Shown here in pieces: positions 1 through 9,224 of a stretch of 53,431 nucleotides of DNA; position 1 is the stretch's first letter, and every line of letters starts with the position of its first letter. This stretch comes from Parabacteroides distasonis. Its GTDB lineage: Bacteria > Bacteroidota > Bacteroidia > Bacteroidales > Tannerellaceae. The stretch spans positions 1 to 53,431 of the forward strand of contig JAFBIU010000023.1 in assembly GCA_021531775.1 (NCBI GenBank), in the 5' to 3' direction. Position numbers and translations under genes: made by a program. A model generated the notes under the pieces. The model saw only the letters and a list, made by a program, of their open reading frames with translations. It ran no database searches and was not told where the DNA came from.

Positions 1-40
1 CTTTTCTTTATCACAACCGTTTGTTTCTCGATTGCGGGTG

Positions 41-72
41 CAAAGGTAGTGCTATAAAACATATCTGCCAAA
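41..72 (-). promoter_or_regulatory. Consensus promoter firing off the left edge
   Basis: On the minus strand the -7 box TACCTTTG (41-48) is preceded, 20 bases upstream, by TTTG (69-72), matching the Bacteroides TTTG-N19-21-TAnnTTTG consensus. It points left, so it should serve a gene that lies outside the window. Confidence 0.6.
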
Positions 73-130
73 CTTTTTACCCACTTTTTTTCAAAAAATT
101 TTCGGTCTATCCTGTAATACATTGAAAATA

Positions 131-160
131 AAGCCTATGAAGGCGAACCTCCATAGGCTT
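131..160 (-). terminator. Terminator of the ilv operon
   Basis: A 13-bp stem (131-143 with 148-160) closes a 4-base loop. As minus-strand RNA the one mismatch becomes a G-U pair and the loop is UUCG. A U-rich stretch (UAUUUUC) follows. It lies about 55 bases past the ilvC stop codon and should end the operon transcript. Confidence 0.75.
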
Positions 161-213
161 ATTTCGATCATAAGATAGTGAATAGTCTGACCTGACTACA
201 CTACTATCCTATA

Positions 214-1257
214 TTAATTGTTTTCCGGACGCAACTTACGTACCGTAACAGCAGTCTGCCACATTTCGCTTTCACGCAATGCCTTCAATTCAGCATTCAG
301 CTTCTCACGATAATCCGGCTTCGAGTTGCTGTCGATTGAAATCTGAGCTTCGTTACCGCACTTTACACTGGCATACAACTTCTCTACAACCGGCTTGATA
401 GCATCGTGGAACGGGCCCATCCAGTCCAAAGCACCACGCTGCGCTGTTGTAGAACAGTTAGCATACATCCAGTCCATACCATTCTTAGCGAACAACGGCA
501 TCAATGACTGTGTCAACTCCTCAACTGTTTCGTTGAATGCCTCTGAAGGAGAGTGACCATTTTCACGCAACACTTCATACTGTGCCAGCAACAATCCCTG
601 AATAGCACCCATCAATGAACCACGTTCACCTGTCAAGTCAGAAGTAGCCTCACGGATGAATGTAGTCTCGAACAGATAACCAGAACCAATACCAATACCC
701 AAAGCCAATGTACGTTCCTTAGCCTTGCCTGTTGCATCCTGATAAACAGCGTATGAAGAATTCAAACCGCGGCCTTCCAGGAACATGCTACGCAAAGAAG
801 TACCTGAACCCTTCGGAGCTACCATGATTACATCGATATCTGCCGGAGGAACTACACCTGTACGATCGTTCCAAGTGATGGCGAAACCATGAGAGAAATA
901 GAGAGCCTTACCCGGAGTCAGATACTCCTTGATGGTAGGCCAAACTGACATGACAGCCGCATCTGAAAGCAGACACATGATAATTGTACCCTTCTGGCAA
1001 GCCTCTTCAATGCTGAACAAGGTCTCACCCGGCACCCAACCGTCAGCGATTGCCTTCTCAAACGTCTTACCCTGACGCTGACCAACAATCACGTTAAATC
1101 CATTATCACGTAAATTTAAAGACTGGCCCGGACCCTGAACACCGTAACCGATCACTGCAATTGTTTCATCTTTCAACACTTCACGTGCCTTTTCCAATGG
1201 AAACTCTTCGCGGGTCATGACATTTTCAATCACACCGCCAAAATTCATTTGTGCCAT
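214..1257 (-). CDS. ilvC: Ketol-acid reductoisomerase
   Basis: Cytoplasmic NADPH-dependent enzyme of valine, leucine and isoleucine synthesis. It isomerises and reduces acetolactate or acetohydroxybutyrate to the dihydroxy acid used by IlvD. The 347-residue protein has the nucleotide-binding GYGVQG motif near residue 38 followed by LNLRDNG, then the KARI catalytic domain with the metal-site region DLTGERG and a C-terminal knotted helical domain. It is the last gene of the ilv operon, 41 bases after the thioesterase gene, and a strong terminator follows. The start MAQMNFGG is the usual Bacteroidales one. Nothing appears broken. Identification is secure. Confidence 0.97.
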   Translation of the reverse strand: MAQMNFGGVIENVMTREEFPLEKAREVLKDETIAVIGYGVQGPGQSLNLRDNGFNVIVGQRQGKTFEKAIADGWVPGETLFSIEEACQKGTIIMCLLSDAAVMSVWPTIKEYLTPGKALYFSHGFAITWNDRTGVVPPADIDVIMVAPKGSGTSLRSMFLEGRGLNSSYAVYQDATGKAKERTLALGIGIGSGYLFETTFIREATSDLTGERGSLMGAIQGLLLAQYEVLRENGHSPSEAFNETVEELTQSLMPLFAKNGMDWMYANCSTTAQRGALDWMGPFHDAIKPVVEKLYASVKCGNEAQISIDSNSKPDYREKLNAELKALRESEMWQTAVTVRKLRPENN

Positions 1258-1298
1258 TTTACTTTTAAATTAATATTAAAAACCACTTTATATAAAAA

Positions 1299-2024
1299 TC
1301 ATTGCCAATAGACTGCCGCACGACAAATCGCTTTGTCTGCGTGACATATAGCCATACTGTACAGATCTGGAGCCGTTTCCAGCATATAGCGTGACAAAGA
1401 CATATCGTACCGTCCTTCGGACAGATATGCAATCTCAAACCGACCAATCCGCTGCTGGCGGAACCGTTCGATGTCGAACAGGTCCAACAAATGCTCTATA
1501 TACTTGATGCTGTTCAGATGCCCATTAATATCCAAATCACTATATCGAACGGTATAGGGAATCGCTGGAGCCTTTGCCTCTACCAAAGCAATCTTGCCTG
1601 GTTTGGCAATCGGACAGGGACGATCAGACAGATAAGGAGTCAATGCCACCACATCCAATGGAGTAGGCCGACGTGTTTCCAAGTCAATCGCAGCCCAAAT
1701 CGAACGTGCGTATCCAAAGGTAACGCCATCGCGTTGTAATTCGAAGCAACGACTCGTGAACAGTCGGTTCACCTCATCCACCCAGGTATAAATGGTCACT
1801 TCGCCAGAAGAAGCCGGATAAGCCGTAATCTCAATCGCCATGCGAGACAACACCCAGGCCGTCCGTTTCTCAGTCATTTCCGTATAGCCAAAGCCACGGT
1901 CTGCTGCATGAGCCGAGGCTGCATGCAACAAATAATAACCCAAAAGCGACAGTGGAACCTGTCCCTGGAAGTCCAGCTGATAGGAAACCACCTCAAACTG
2001 GTATTTGCCAACCTTCTCCTTCAT
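1299..2024 (-). CDS. Acyl-ACP thioesterase (FatA/FatB-like)
   Basis: A 241-residue double hot-dog protein that resembles bacterial acyl-ACP thioesterases, which release free fatty acids from acyl carrier protein. The N-terminal half contains FEVVSYQLDFQG and TAWVLSRMAIEI; the second hot-dog begins near YTVRYSDLDINGHLNS, where D, N and H of the D-x-N-x-H motif fit the plant-type catalytic site. It lies between ilvN (30 bases) and ilvC (41 bases) on the same strand, so it is co-transcribed with branched-chain amino acid genes. Bacteroidales membranes are rich in iso and anteiso fatty acids made from the same keto-acid precursors, which may explain the linkage; that link is my inference. Substrate chain length cannot be read from the sequence. 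Confidence 0.85.
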   Translation of the reverse strand: MKEKVGKYQFEVVSYQLDFQGQVPLSLLGYYLLHAASAHAADRGFGYTEMTEKRTAWVLSRMAIEITAYPASSGEVTIYTWVDEVNRLFTSRCFELQRDGVTFGYARSIWAAIDLETRRPTPLDVVALTPYLSDRPCPIAKPGKIALVEAKAPAIPYTVRYSDLDINGHLNSIKYIEHLLDLFDIERFRQQRIGRFEIAYLSEGRYDMSLSRYMLETAPDLYSMAICHADKAICRAAVYWQ

Positions 2025-2054
2025 ACAATTCCTATACCTTATATTATATATATA

Positions 2055-2612
2055 CTACTCCGTCATCTTCTCGGCCAGCTTGCGCTCCATATCGGCCAGC
2101 ATATCGCTCAGACGTTCCACCTTGCTCTTTGTAATGGCAACACGTCCAGAACGGATAAACTGCAAGACACCGATACGCTCGCTTAGCTCATCGAAGAGAG
2201 CCTGCGTCTCATCGTAATGGCCACTCTTCTCCAAGACCACACAATCCTCGTTCATCTCCAGAATACGAGCATTGTACTTACGGATCAGGTCCTCAACGGC
2301 CCCCATCCGGATGAACAGATCCGTGCTCAACTTATAGAGCGCAATCTCCTGATAAACCAGATCCTCATCTGTGTTGTAGTAGGCTTTCAGGATATCCACA
2401 CGCTTGTCAATTTGCTTCACCACCTTGTCGATCATCTCCTCGTCGGTATAGGTCGTGATGGTAAACTTGTGAATACCTTTGATAGCCGAAGGCGACACAG
2501 AGAGCGTCTCAATGTTGAGCTGCCGGCGTGTAAAGATAATAGTTATTTGGTTCAGAAGACCTACCGTATTCTCTGAAAAGATGATAACCGTATATAATTT
2601 CTTGTTATTCAT
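2055..2612 (-). CDS. ilvN: Acetolactate synthase small regulatory subunit
   Basis: Regulatory subunit of acetohydroxyacid synthase. It binds branched-chain amino acids and gives feedback inhibition of the large subunit. The 185-residue protein begins with a typical ACT domain (YTVIIFSENTVGLLNQITII, residues 7-26), followed by a second regulatory domain with DLVYQEIALYKL and the C-terminal GRVAITK. It starts 18 bases after the ilvB stop codon, so it is translated from the same message. Length is close to that of the IlvH/IlvN family in this phylum. The symbol ilvH would serve equally well. Confidence 0.93.
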   Translation of the reverse strand: MNNKKLYTVIIFSENTVGLLNQITIIFTRRQLNIETLSVSPSAIKGIHKFTITTYTDEEMIDKVVKQIDKRVDILKAYYNTDEDLVYQEIALYKLSTDLFIRMGAVEDLIRKYNARILEMNEDCVVLEKSGHYDETQALFDELSERIGVLQFIRSGRVAITKSKVERLSDMLADMERKLAEKMTE

Positions 2613-2630
2613 GCCGTTTTCCTCCTAAAT

Positions 2631-4358
2631 TTATTCACCCATAATGATGTTTGTAATCGAAGCACCGGCCGGAACCATCGGATAAACCATACCCTCCTCT
2701 TCTACATCGGCCACTAACAGATAAGAACCGTCGTAGTTCAGCATCTCGGCAATTGCCTCGTCCAACTCCTCACGCTTCTGTACCTCACGCGCACCAATAC
2801 GGTAAGCCTTCGCAATTGCCACGAAGTCCGGATTCTCCATAATGGTAGCTGAATAACGCTTGTGGAAGAAGAGCTCCTGCCACTGGCGCACCATACCCAA
2901 GAAATTATTGTTCAACAGAATGATTTTCACATTCAGATTCTCCTGCATGATCGTACCCAACTCCTGTACCGTCATCTGCAAACCACCGTCGCCCGTAAAG
3001 AAGCAAACTGTACGGTCAGGTGCACCAATCTTCGCACCGATGGCAGCCGGCAAACCGAATCCCATGGTACCCAGACCACCTGAAGTGACGACACTACGTG
3101 AACGTTTATACTGGAAGTAACGAACAGCCATCATCTGGTTCTGACCTACATCCGTCACCAATACGGCATCATGTCCCGTAGCCTCCGATACCTTGCGGAT
3201 CACTTCACCCATCCGCAGGTAACCCGACTTCGGATGCAATTCCTTCTCGATCACCTTCGCCTGCTCTTCGGCAGCATCCGGCTCAAACTCCGCATTCCAT
3301 TCGGGACGCTTACGAGATTCCAACCGTTCGGTGATCAACGGAAGCGTATGCTTGGCATTACCCAACACCTTCACATCGACCGGTACATTCTTACCGATTT
3401 CCGAATTATCAATATCGAGATGAATGATCTTCGCCTGCTTAGCGTAGGTCTGTAGATTACCTGTCACGCGGTCATCGAAACGCATACCAACCGCAATCAG
3501 CACATCGCATTCATTGGTCTTACGGTTCGGGCCCACATTACCATGCATACCTAACATACCCTTGTTCAACGGATGATCAGTCGGCAGTGCCGAAAGACCC
3601 AAGGTTGTCGAGCCGGAAGGAATGTCGTTTTTTTCCAAGAATTGGCGAATCTCCGCTTCAGCACCACCCAAGATGACACCCTGTCCAATCAGACAGAAAG
3701 GCTTTTGGGCAGCATTGATCAAGGCAGCTGCCTCTTCGATACGGCTCATCTTGATTTCCGGTTCCGGCTGATAGCTGCGGATATAATCCACCTTCTCGTA
3801 GTGATAATCAACCAAGCCAACTTGTGCATCCTTGGCAAAGTCCAACACAACAGGACCCGGACGGCCTGATGAAGCGATATAAAATGCACGTGAAACAGCC
3901 CAAGCCACCTCTTCCGGTTTGCGGATCTGGTAAGCCCACTTCGTGATAGGCTGTGTAATACCGATCACGTCAATCTCCTGAAAAGCATCCGTACCCAACA
4001 GCGGAGAAGGCACCTGACCGGCAATCACCACCATAGGCGTACTGTCCATCATCGCATCGGCAATACCCGTGATGGTGTTCGTTGCACCCGGACCCGAGGT
4101 GACCAAAGCCACACCAACACGACCCGACACACGGGCATACCCCTGTGCCGCATGGGTAGCACCCTGTTCATGGCGCACCAACACATGTCTCAACTGATCC
4201 TGATAATCATATAACTTATCGTAAATGGGAATCGCCTGTCCACCCGGATAGCCGAAGATCGTATCCACGCCCTCCGCAATCAAAGCCTTCAACAGGGCTT
4301 CCGAACCGGTTATTTTTTGTTGTTCCATATCTATTGTTGTATTTTTCTGTTTAGTCAA
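2631..4358 (-). CDS. ilvB: Acetolactate synthase large catalytic subunit
   Basis: Catalytic thiamine-diphosphate enzyme that condenses pyruvate with pyruvate or 2-ketobutyrate in the first common step of branched-chain amino acid synthesis. The 575-residue protein has the conserved catalytic glutamate in [18 protein letters not shown], a central FAD/NAD-like domain, and the ThDP motif from [13 protein letters not shown] to the [10 protein letters not shown] segment. Its first 8 bases overlap the end of ilvD (4351-4358), which suggests translational coupling, and ilvN follows after 18 bases. The N-terminal stretch before [12 protein letters not shown] is poorly conserved, so the true start may be the internal methionine at residue 11. 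Confidence 0.96.
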   Translation of the reverse strand: MTKQKNTTIDMEQQKITGSEALLKALIAEGVDTIFGYPGGQAIPIYDKLYDYQDQLRHVLVRHEQGATHAAQGYARVSGRVGVALVTSGPGATNTITGIADAMMDSTPMVVIAGQVPSPLLGTDAFQEIDVIGITQPITKWAYQIRKPEEVAWAVSRAFYIASSGRPGPVVLDFAKDAQVGLVDYHYEKVDYIRSYQPEPEIKMSRIEEAAALINAAQKPFCLIGQGVILGGAEAEIRQFLEKNDIPSGSTTLGLSALPTDHPLNKGMLGMHGNVGPNRKTNECDVLIAVGMRFDDRVTGNLQTYAKQAKIIHLDIDNSEIGKNVPVDVKVLGNAKHTLPLITERLESRKRPEWNAEFEPDAAEEQAKVIEKELHPKSGYLRMGEVIRKVSEATGHDAVLVTDVGQNQMMAVRYFQYKRSRSVVTSGGLGTMGFGLPAAIGAKIGAPDRTVCFFTGDGGLQMTVQELGTIMQENLNVKIILLNNNFLGMVRQWQELFFHKRYSATIMENPDFVAIAKAYRIGAREVQKREELDEAIAEMLNYDGSYLLVADVEEEGMVYPMVPAGASITNIIMGE

Positions 4359-6183
4359 TGATTCTCACACCACCCTTGTCAGCCGATGCCACCATCTTGC
4401 CGTATGCACGCAAAGCCTTTGACACCTGACGTTGACGATAAGGAGGCGTAAATGCCTGTTTGCCGCGAGCCTCTTCTGCCTGCCGACGCTCCTCCAGTTC
4501 AGCATCGGTCAAACGAACATTGATAGAACGCTCCGGAATGTTGATCTCGATGATATCGCCATCCTTCACCAAACCGATTGCGCCTCCCGATGCAGCCTCC
4601 GGAGAGATATGTCCAATCGACAACCCCGATGTACCGCCACTGAAACGACCATCGGTAATCAAGGCACACTCCTTACCCAAGTGACGGCTCTTGATGTAAG
4701 AGGTCGGATAGAGCATCTCCTGCATACCCGGACCACCCTTCGGTCCTTCATAGGTGATGACAACCACGTCGCCGGAAACCACCTTGCCACCCAAGATACC
4801 TTCGCAAGCAGCATCCTGCGAATCGAACACCTTAGCCGGACCGGCAAACTTCCAGATGCTTTCATCCACACCTGCCGTCTTCACGACACAACCATCCTTT
4901 GCAATGTTACCCTTCAAAACAGCCAGACCGCCATCTTTCGAGTAGGCGTGTTGCAGGTCGCGGATACAACCGTTGGCACGATCTGTATCCAAGGTTTCAA
5001 AATAGCTCTCCTGCGAACCCATCTGGATGCTGAAGTGACGGGCCGGAGCACTCGTATATTTACAAATTGCCTCTTCCGTCACGTTGGGCGAAGTAATGGC
5101 AAACTGGTCGATGGCCTCAGCCAAGGTACGACCATCTACTCGCTTCACGTCACCATTTACCAGACCACCCTTCAACAGTTCGTTCATGATACCCATGATA
5201 CCACCGGCACGGTTTACATCCTGCACATGGTAGGTGTGCGTATTCGGAGCCACCTTACACAAGCAGGGCGTCTTGCGGGACAGCATGTCAATATCATCCA
5301 TCGTAAAGTCGGCACCTGCCTCCTGAGCTACAGCCAACAGGTGCAGCACCGTATTGGTGGAACCACCCATCGCAATATCCAACGACATCGCATTCAAGAA
5401 AGCATCCCGTGTGGCAATGCTACGCGGCAAAACCGACTCATCGCCATCGCGATAGTATTTGTAGGCATTCTCTACAATCTGCTTGGCCGCATCCCGGAAG
5501 AGTTGCGTACGATTCTTATGAGTAGCCACGATCGTACCATTACCCGGCAAAGCCAAACCGATTGCCTCATTCAGGCAGTTCATCGAATTGGCCGTAAACA
5601 TACCCGAGCAGCAGCCACAACCCGGACAAGCATGACGCTCGATTTGAGCGACCCGCTCATCATCAACGGTCGTATCGGCCGACTCAATCATCGCATCGAT
5701 CAAGTCCAAGTGGCGACCATCCAGTTCTCCTGCCTCCATCGGACCGCCCGAAACGAAAATCGTCGGGATGTTCAGACGCATCGAAGCCATCAACATACCC
5801 GGGGTGATCTTGTCGCAATTGCTGATGCAGACCATGGCATCGGCCTTATGCGCATTGACCATGTATTCGACACTATCAGCAATGATGTCGCGCGATGGCA
5901 GAGAATAGAGCATACCGTCGTGTCCCATAGCAATACCGTCGTCAATCGCAATCGTGTTGAACTCGGCTGCAAAGCAACCCAACTTCTCGATCTCAGCCTT
6001 CACCAGCTGGCCCACCTCGTGCAAATGCACATGTCCGGGTACGAATTGCGTAAACGAATTGACAATAGCGATGATCGGCTTCCCAAACTGTTCTTCCTTC
6101 ATGCCATTGGCACGCCACAGGGCACGCGCACCTGCCATTCTGCGGCCTTCTGTGCTAAATGAACTTCTCAACGGATTCTTCAT
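4351..6183 (-). CDS. ilvD: Dihydroxy-acid dehydratase
   Basis: Iron-sulfur dehydratase that makes the 2-keto acids in the penultimate step of valine and isoleucine synthesis and supplies the leucine precursor. The 610-residue protein has the cluster cysteines in [13 protein letters not shown] and [16 protein letters not shown], and the C-terminal catalytic region [20 protein letters not shown]. It is the first structural gene of the operon, starting 43 bases after the U-tract of the leader attenuator (6226-6256), so its expression should depend on read-through there. It overlaps ilvB by 8 bases. The long antisense frame opposite it is a shadow caused by codon bias. Confidence 0.97.
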   Translation of the reverse strand: MKNPLRSSFSTEGRRMAGARALWRANGMKEEQFGKPIIAIVNSFTQFVPGHVHLHEVGQLVKAEIEKLGCFAAEFNTIAIDDGIAMGHDGMLYSLPSRDIIADSVEYMVNAHKADAMVCISNCDKITPGMLMASMRLNIPTIFVSGGPMEAGELDGRHLDLIDAMIESADTTVDDERVAQIERHACPGCGCCSGMFTANSMNCLNEAIGLALPGNGTIVATHKNRTQLFRDAAKQIVENAYKYYRDGDESVLPRSIATRDAFLNAMSLDIAMGGSTNTVLHLLAVAQEAGADFTMDDIDMLSRKTPCLCKVAPNTHTYHVQDVNRAGGIMGIMNELLKGGLVNGDVKRVDGRTLAEAIDQFAITSPNVTEEAICKYTSAPARHFSIQMGSQESYFETLDTDRANGCIRDLQHAYSKDGGLAVLKGNIAKDGCVVKTAGVDESIWKFAGPAKVFDSQDAACEGILGGKVVSGDVVVITYEGPKGGPGMQEMLYPTSYIKSRHLGKECALITDGRFSGGTSGLSIGHISPEAASGGAIGLVKDGDIIEINIPERSINVRLTDAELEERRQAEEARGKQAFTPPYRQRQVSKALRAYGKMVASADKGGVRIID

Positions 6184-6225
6184 ATTCTCTATACATTATT
6201 TATATATATACATTATTCACTCAAC

Positions 6226-6256
6226 AAAAAAGCCCTTCTCATCAGAGGAGAAAGGC
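6226..6256 (-). terminator. Leader terminator (attenuator) of the ilv operon
   Basis: In minus-strand RNA, GCCUUUCUC (6256-6248) pairs with GAGAAGGGC (6240-6232) as a 9-bp stem with one U-G pair and a 7-base loop, followed directly by six uridines (6231-6226). This intrinsic terminator lies between the leader peptide and ilvD. Its left arm is also claimed by the antiterminator, so termination can be conditional. Confidence 0.85.
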
Positions 6257-6325
6257 CTACGTTATGATCCTGAGACTTTAACAACACATACATACCTTTC
6301 TCCTTACCTACTACCGACTAGAAGG
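6247..6325 (-). promoter_or_regulatory. Antiterminator and pre-emptor segments of the ilv leader
   Basis: GGAGAAAGG (6303-6295), which begins right after the leader-peptide stop codon, is perfectly complementary over 9 bases to CCUUUCUCC (6255-6247), the left arm of the terminator. Pairing of these two would prevent the terminator. Inside the leader gene CCUUCU (6325-6320) can pair with the AGAAAGG part of the antiterminator with one bulged A, so a ribosome that does not stall would leave the antiterminator sequestered. This is the segment 1-2-3-4 logic of amino-acid attenuators. The pairings are read from the sequence; the mechanism is inferred. Confidence 0.75.
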
Positions 6326-6363
6326 ACCACGACGAGAATAATATGCAATACATTGTTTAACAT
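6304..6363 (-). CDS. Branched-chain leader peptide of the ilv operon
   Basis: A 19-residue frame, MLNNVLHIILVVVLLVGSR, with a stop codon at 6304-6306. Twelve of 19 residues are Ile, Leu or Val, including a nine-residue run IILVVVLLV, which is far more than chance would give. It begins about 25 bases downstream of the probable transcription start and ends directly before the antiterminator arm. Shortage of charged Ile/Leu/Val tRNA would stall ribosomes in the run and favour antitermination, as for ilvL of enteric bacteria. It resembles ilvL in function only; no homology is claimed. The gene is too short for ordinary gene calling. Confidence 0.85.
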   Translation of the reverse strand: MLNNVLHIILVVVLLVGSR

Positions 6364-6394
6364 CTTCGTTGACTTCACTTTTTGTTTGACGCCG

Positions 6395-6425
6395 CAAAGG
6401 TAGAACAATAATCTGTACCGACAAA
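6395..6425 (-). promoter_or_regulatory. Promoter of the ilv leader and operon
   Basis: On the minus strand TTTG (6425-6422), then 19 bases, then TACCTTTG (6402-6395): an exact match to the primary sigma consensus of Bacteroides. The predicted start near 6388 leaves about 25 bases before the leader-peptide ATG. Confidence 0.85.
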
Positions 6426-6542
6426 TATTTTTTCAAATAAAATTAGCCAATTCGCTTTCAAATATCAACCAACCAATCCTTTTTGCTTGCAGATTAACAT
6501 TCCATCTCATAAGGCCTGCTACCTAACGATCGGGCAAAAGCG

Positions 6543-7211
6543 TTAGTGAACGGCTAAACCCAACACATAGTCCAAGAGCACCAACGCATCATAGGTTTGC
6601 TTCATATCCGTTTTACATTCCTTGGCATAGGCTTCGATCTGCTCTTTCTGATTCGGGAACAGCTTGCAGAGCTGCTTCAGATTCTTCACCTTTTCCATCT
6701 TCCCGTTCACCGGAATGTAATAGGTATTGTCCGACTTCCGTTTATAGACATCCGTACTGCCTAACTTTTGTCGTTGATAATCCGTGTATTTTTCGGTACT
6801 CAACCCAAAATCCAACATTTCGACATTCTGAACGGTACCTTGTGTTGTCGTTCCAAGGGCACCCTTTGAACCCGTATTGATCTCTTTCAGCAACCAGTCT
6901 ATCTGTACAGTACCATTCTTTAAATGTGCCACCTCTCGAAAGCCCTTGCTGGCTGGAACAAATGTCCTATTCCCAAAACGAATGGAATCCACTTGTTCCG
7001 GGTTGGTCATTTCCATCAATTCTTCGCCATTTTTAAACAACATGGTTTTGTTGGAGGCATCGTAGTTAAGCATGACATACGAGCTGGTATGATTGCGGAA
7101 CATCACTTTGGCTTGTACAAAATCGTCAAACAGATAGATCCGCTTGAATTGTTGAGCTGACAGTGACGGCAGCATACAGATCAGGGTGAAAAGAACAAGT
7201 AAACTTCTCAT
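6543..7211 (-). CDS. Secreted hypothetical protein next to a SusC/SusD pair
   Basis: A 222-residue protein I do not recognise. Residues 1-19 (MRSLLVLFTLICMLPSLSAQ) are a clear Sec signal peptide without a lipobox cysteine, so it should be periplasmic or secreted. The mature part has a beta-rich region (FKRIYLFDDFVQAKVMFRN, then VDSIRFGNRTFVPA) and ends with a helical lysine-rich segment (KNLKQLCKLFPNQKEQIEAY). It lies 93 bases downstream of the SusD gene on the same strand, with a terminator hairpin (7246-7272) in between, so it can be partly co-expressed. A role tied to the neighbouring transporter is possible but unsupported. Confidence 0.7.
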   Translation of the reverse strand: MRSLLVLFTLICMLPSLSAQQFKRIYLFDDFVQAKVMFRNHTSSYVMLNYDASNKTMLFKNGEELMEMTNPEQVDSIRFGNRTFVPASKGFREVAHLKNGTVQIDWLLKEINTGSKGALGTTTQGTVQNVEMLDFGLSTEKYTDYQRQKLGSTDVYKRKSDNTYYIPVNGKMEKVKNLKQLCKLFPNQKEQIEAYAKECKTDMKQTYDALVLLDYVLGLAVH

Positions 7212-7245
7212 ATTCTATTTATTAATTGGTCTGATTATAAACAAA

Positions 7246-7272
7246 CAGGGAGGAATTGATATTTCCTCCCTG
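7246..7272 (-). terminator. Terminator after the first SusD gene
   Basis: A perfect 10-bp stem CAGGGAGGAA/TTCCTCCCTG with a 7-base loop, followed on the minus strand by TTTGTTT. It lies 33 bases beyond the SusD stop codon and should end most of the SusCD transcript. Confidence 0.7.
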
Positions 7273-7304
7273 CCTTATTAATAGAATCGAATCATTTCGA
7301 TCGA

Positions 7305-9191
7305 TTATTTACCAGCACCCCATTCCGGAGCATTCTGGTCAGCCCAGATACGCTCGTTGTGCAAAGTAGCTGAGTGACCTGCACCACTGGAAGTAGCTGT
7401 GAAGCCTTGGCTCTGGATGTTAGCCATCTGGATGCTGTACATCAAATCGGTCTCAACCGGCAGACCCGTATCGAAACGACGCGGAATCGATGTAACCGGA
7501 ATCTCGTTGTAAGCTACACGAGGCAACAGAGAAGAACCGATCTTCGGATAACCAGAACGACGAGCTGTTACATACTGTTCATTGGGATACATCGTGAAGT
7601 TCAGCAACTGCTGGATATAGATCTTCTCCAACTTTTCAGCAGCTGTACCCGTGAATGCGTATGCATCGCTTTCCATCATCTTAGCGATCTCACCATCCTT
7701 CAAGTCAATGACAGCCTCATTGGGGTCATAGTCATACGTTGTACCGTAGTAGTCAATCTTATTCAGACCAGCCAATTTGTCATATTCTCTAACTGACATT
7801 TCCAATGCCTTGTCGTAGTGACCCTTGGCAGCTCCTTCATCACCATTCAACATGGCGAACTCAGCCAAATAGAGGTTCACCTCAGCAGCACCCATATACA
7901 AGCCGTACCATACACGGTCTGTCTTTGTGATAGACTTCACGTCGCCCGGAGCTGTCGGAACTTCCGGATAGTAGTAACGACCGATGATGAATTCCTGCTG
8001 GAAGTAAGAGAATGTACAATATGACTTTTCGTTCTTGCCATCTGCATCTGCAATCTTCTGGTCGCTGTAGCGGAAGTACCAGCTGTAATCCGGCATTGTA
8101 GAAGCATTGTAATCAGTCGGCAGACCATAGTAGCGTACCCACGGTTCACCGGCACCCTTCCAAGAAACGAATTGCTTCTTGCCGTCAGCACCTACCTCGT
8201 AGTTTACGTTCTTCTCGATGAAATCAGGAATTTCTCTGCCACGATCGTAGTAAGCCTGAACCACCTTCGAGTTCCAATCATTCTTCTTATAGCAGAAACG
8301 AACGCGCGGATCCAAGTTGTCCACCATGAAGTTAACAACTGTTGCGCTGGCTGCTGTACCATCCATGAAACCGTTGCTCCAGTGGTAAACATGGTCATTA
8401 CCGCTACCGCCATTCATCACGCTTGCCTTGTTGAAGAGGATGGCATCTTCCATTGAATCAATGTAACCACAGCTGGCAGAAGCAACCTGTGAAGCAACCT
8501 GTTTTGCCTTAGCTTCGTTCTGAGCCAACAGACGAACGGCAATACGCAACTTCAGAGAGTTGGCAAACTTAGCCCATTTGCCCAAGTCACCCTTGCAGAC
8601 AACGTCCTGCGTACCTATGATCTGACCACCCTTCTGGAATGTGCTGATAGCAGCATCCAGAGAAGCCAACCAACCGTCATACAAAGAAGACTGAGAGTCG
8701 TAAGCCGGAGTCAACGTACCACCGTAAGGAGCACGACAAGCCTCCGTGTAAGACAAGTTGCCATACATATCCGAGTCAAAAATACCCAAGTAAATGGTCA
8801 ATACTTCAACAGCAGCCTTGTAAGAAGCAAAAGACTCAGCCTCTTCTGCCGGAAGTTTTTCCAACTGGTTTTCGATATCACGCAAATAACGCAATGTGTT
8901 GATGTATTGTGTTCCCTGATCACCCGTAGCGGTCGTTGTCAGAATACCAGTCGTCATACCGCCTGTCGGAACAGCCATCTGGTTCCAGCTATACATCATG
9001 GGCGCATTGTAGAACCAGTAGGTATAACCCATCGGCTCGAACTGATTAACACCATTTGCAAACAGGTAGCTTACATTCGGCGTAGTGACTGATGTCGGAT
9101 CCTGGTTCATCTCGGCGAAATCATCAGTACAACCGCTGAATATTGCTGCACCCAACGCTGTCGCAAATAATAATGATTTATAGGATTTCAT
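7305..9191 (-). CDS. SusD-like nutrient-binding lipoprotein
   Basis: Surface lipoprotein that forms the lid of a SusC TonB-dependent transporter and binds its ligand. The 628-residue protein has a lipoprotein signal (MKSYKSLLFATALGAAIFSGC, lipobox SGC with acylated cysteine 21), followed by DDFAEMNQDPTSVTTPN. This N-terminus, the helical repeats, and the C-terminal RRSGYPKIGSSLLPRVAYNEIPVTSIPRR pattern fit the SusD/RagB-like family 2 (PF12771 type). It starts 33 bases after the SusC stop. No carbohydrate-active enzyme adjoins this pair, and this SusD subfamily often handles peptides or other non-glycan ligands, so substrate is open. Confidence 0.9.
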   Translation of the reverse strand: MKSYKSLLFATALGAAIFSGCTDDFAEMNQDPTSVTTPNVSYLFANGVNQFEPMGYTYWFYNAPMMYSWNQMAVPTGGMTTGILTTTATGDQGTQYINTLRYLRDIENQLEKLPAEEAESFASYKAAVEVLTIYLGIFDSDMYGNLSYTEACRAPYGGTLTPAYDSQSSLYDGWLASLDAAISTFQKGGQIIGTQDVVCKGDLGKWAKFANSLKLRIAVRLLAQNEAKAKQVASQVASASCGYIDSMEDAILFNKASVMNGGSGNDHVYHWSNGFMDGTAASATVVNFMVDNLDPRVRFCYKKNDWNSKVVQAYYDRGREIPDFIEKNVNYEVGADGKKQFVSWKGAGEPWVRYYGLPTDYNASTMPDYSWYFRYSDQKIADADGKNEKSYCTFSYFQQEFIIGRYYYPEVPTAPGDVKSITKTDRVWYGLYMGAAEVNLYLAEFAMLNGDEGAAKGHYDKALEMSVREYDKLAGLNKIDYYGTTYDYDPNEAVIDLKDGEIAKMMESDAYAFTGTAAEKLEKIYIQQLLNFTMYPNEQYVTARRSGYPKIGSSLLPRVAYNEIPVTSIPRRFDTGLPVETDLMYSIQMANIQSQGFTATSSGAGHSATLHNERIWADQNAPEWGAGK

Positions 9192-9224
9192 ATTTCTATC
9201 TTTCTTTATTAATGATTGCTTATA

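Noticed and set aside
4432-6162. 576-codon plus-strand frame opposite ilvD
   Set aside because: Antisense to a complete, highly conserved ilvD; rich in His, Arg and Thr, with no domain. A shadow frame due to codon bias.
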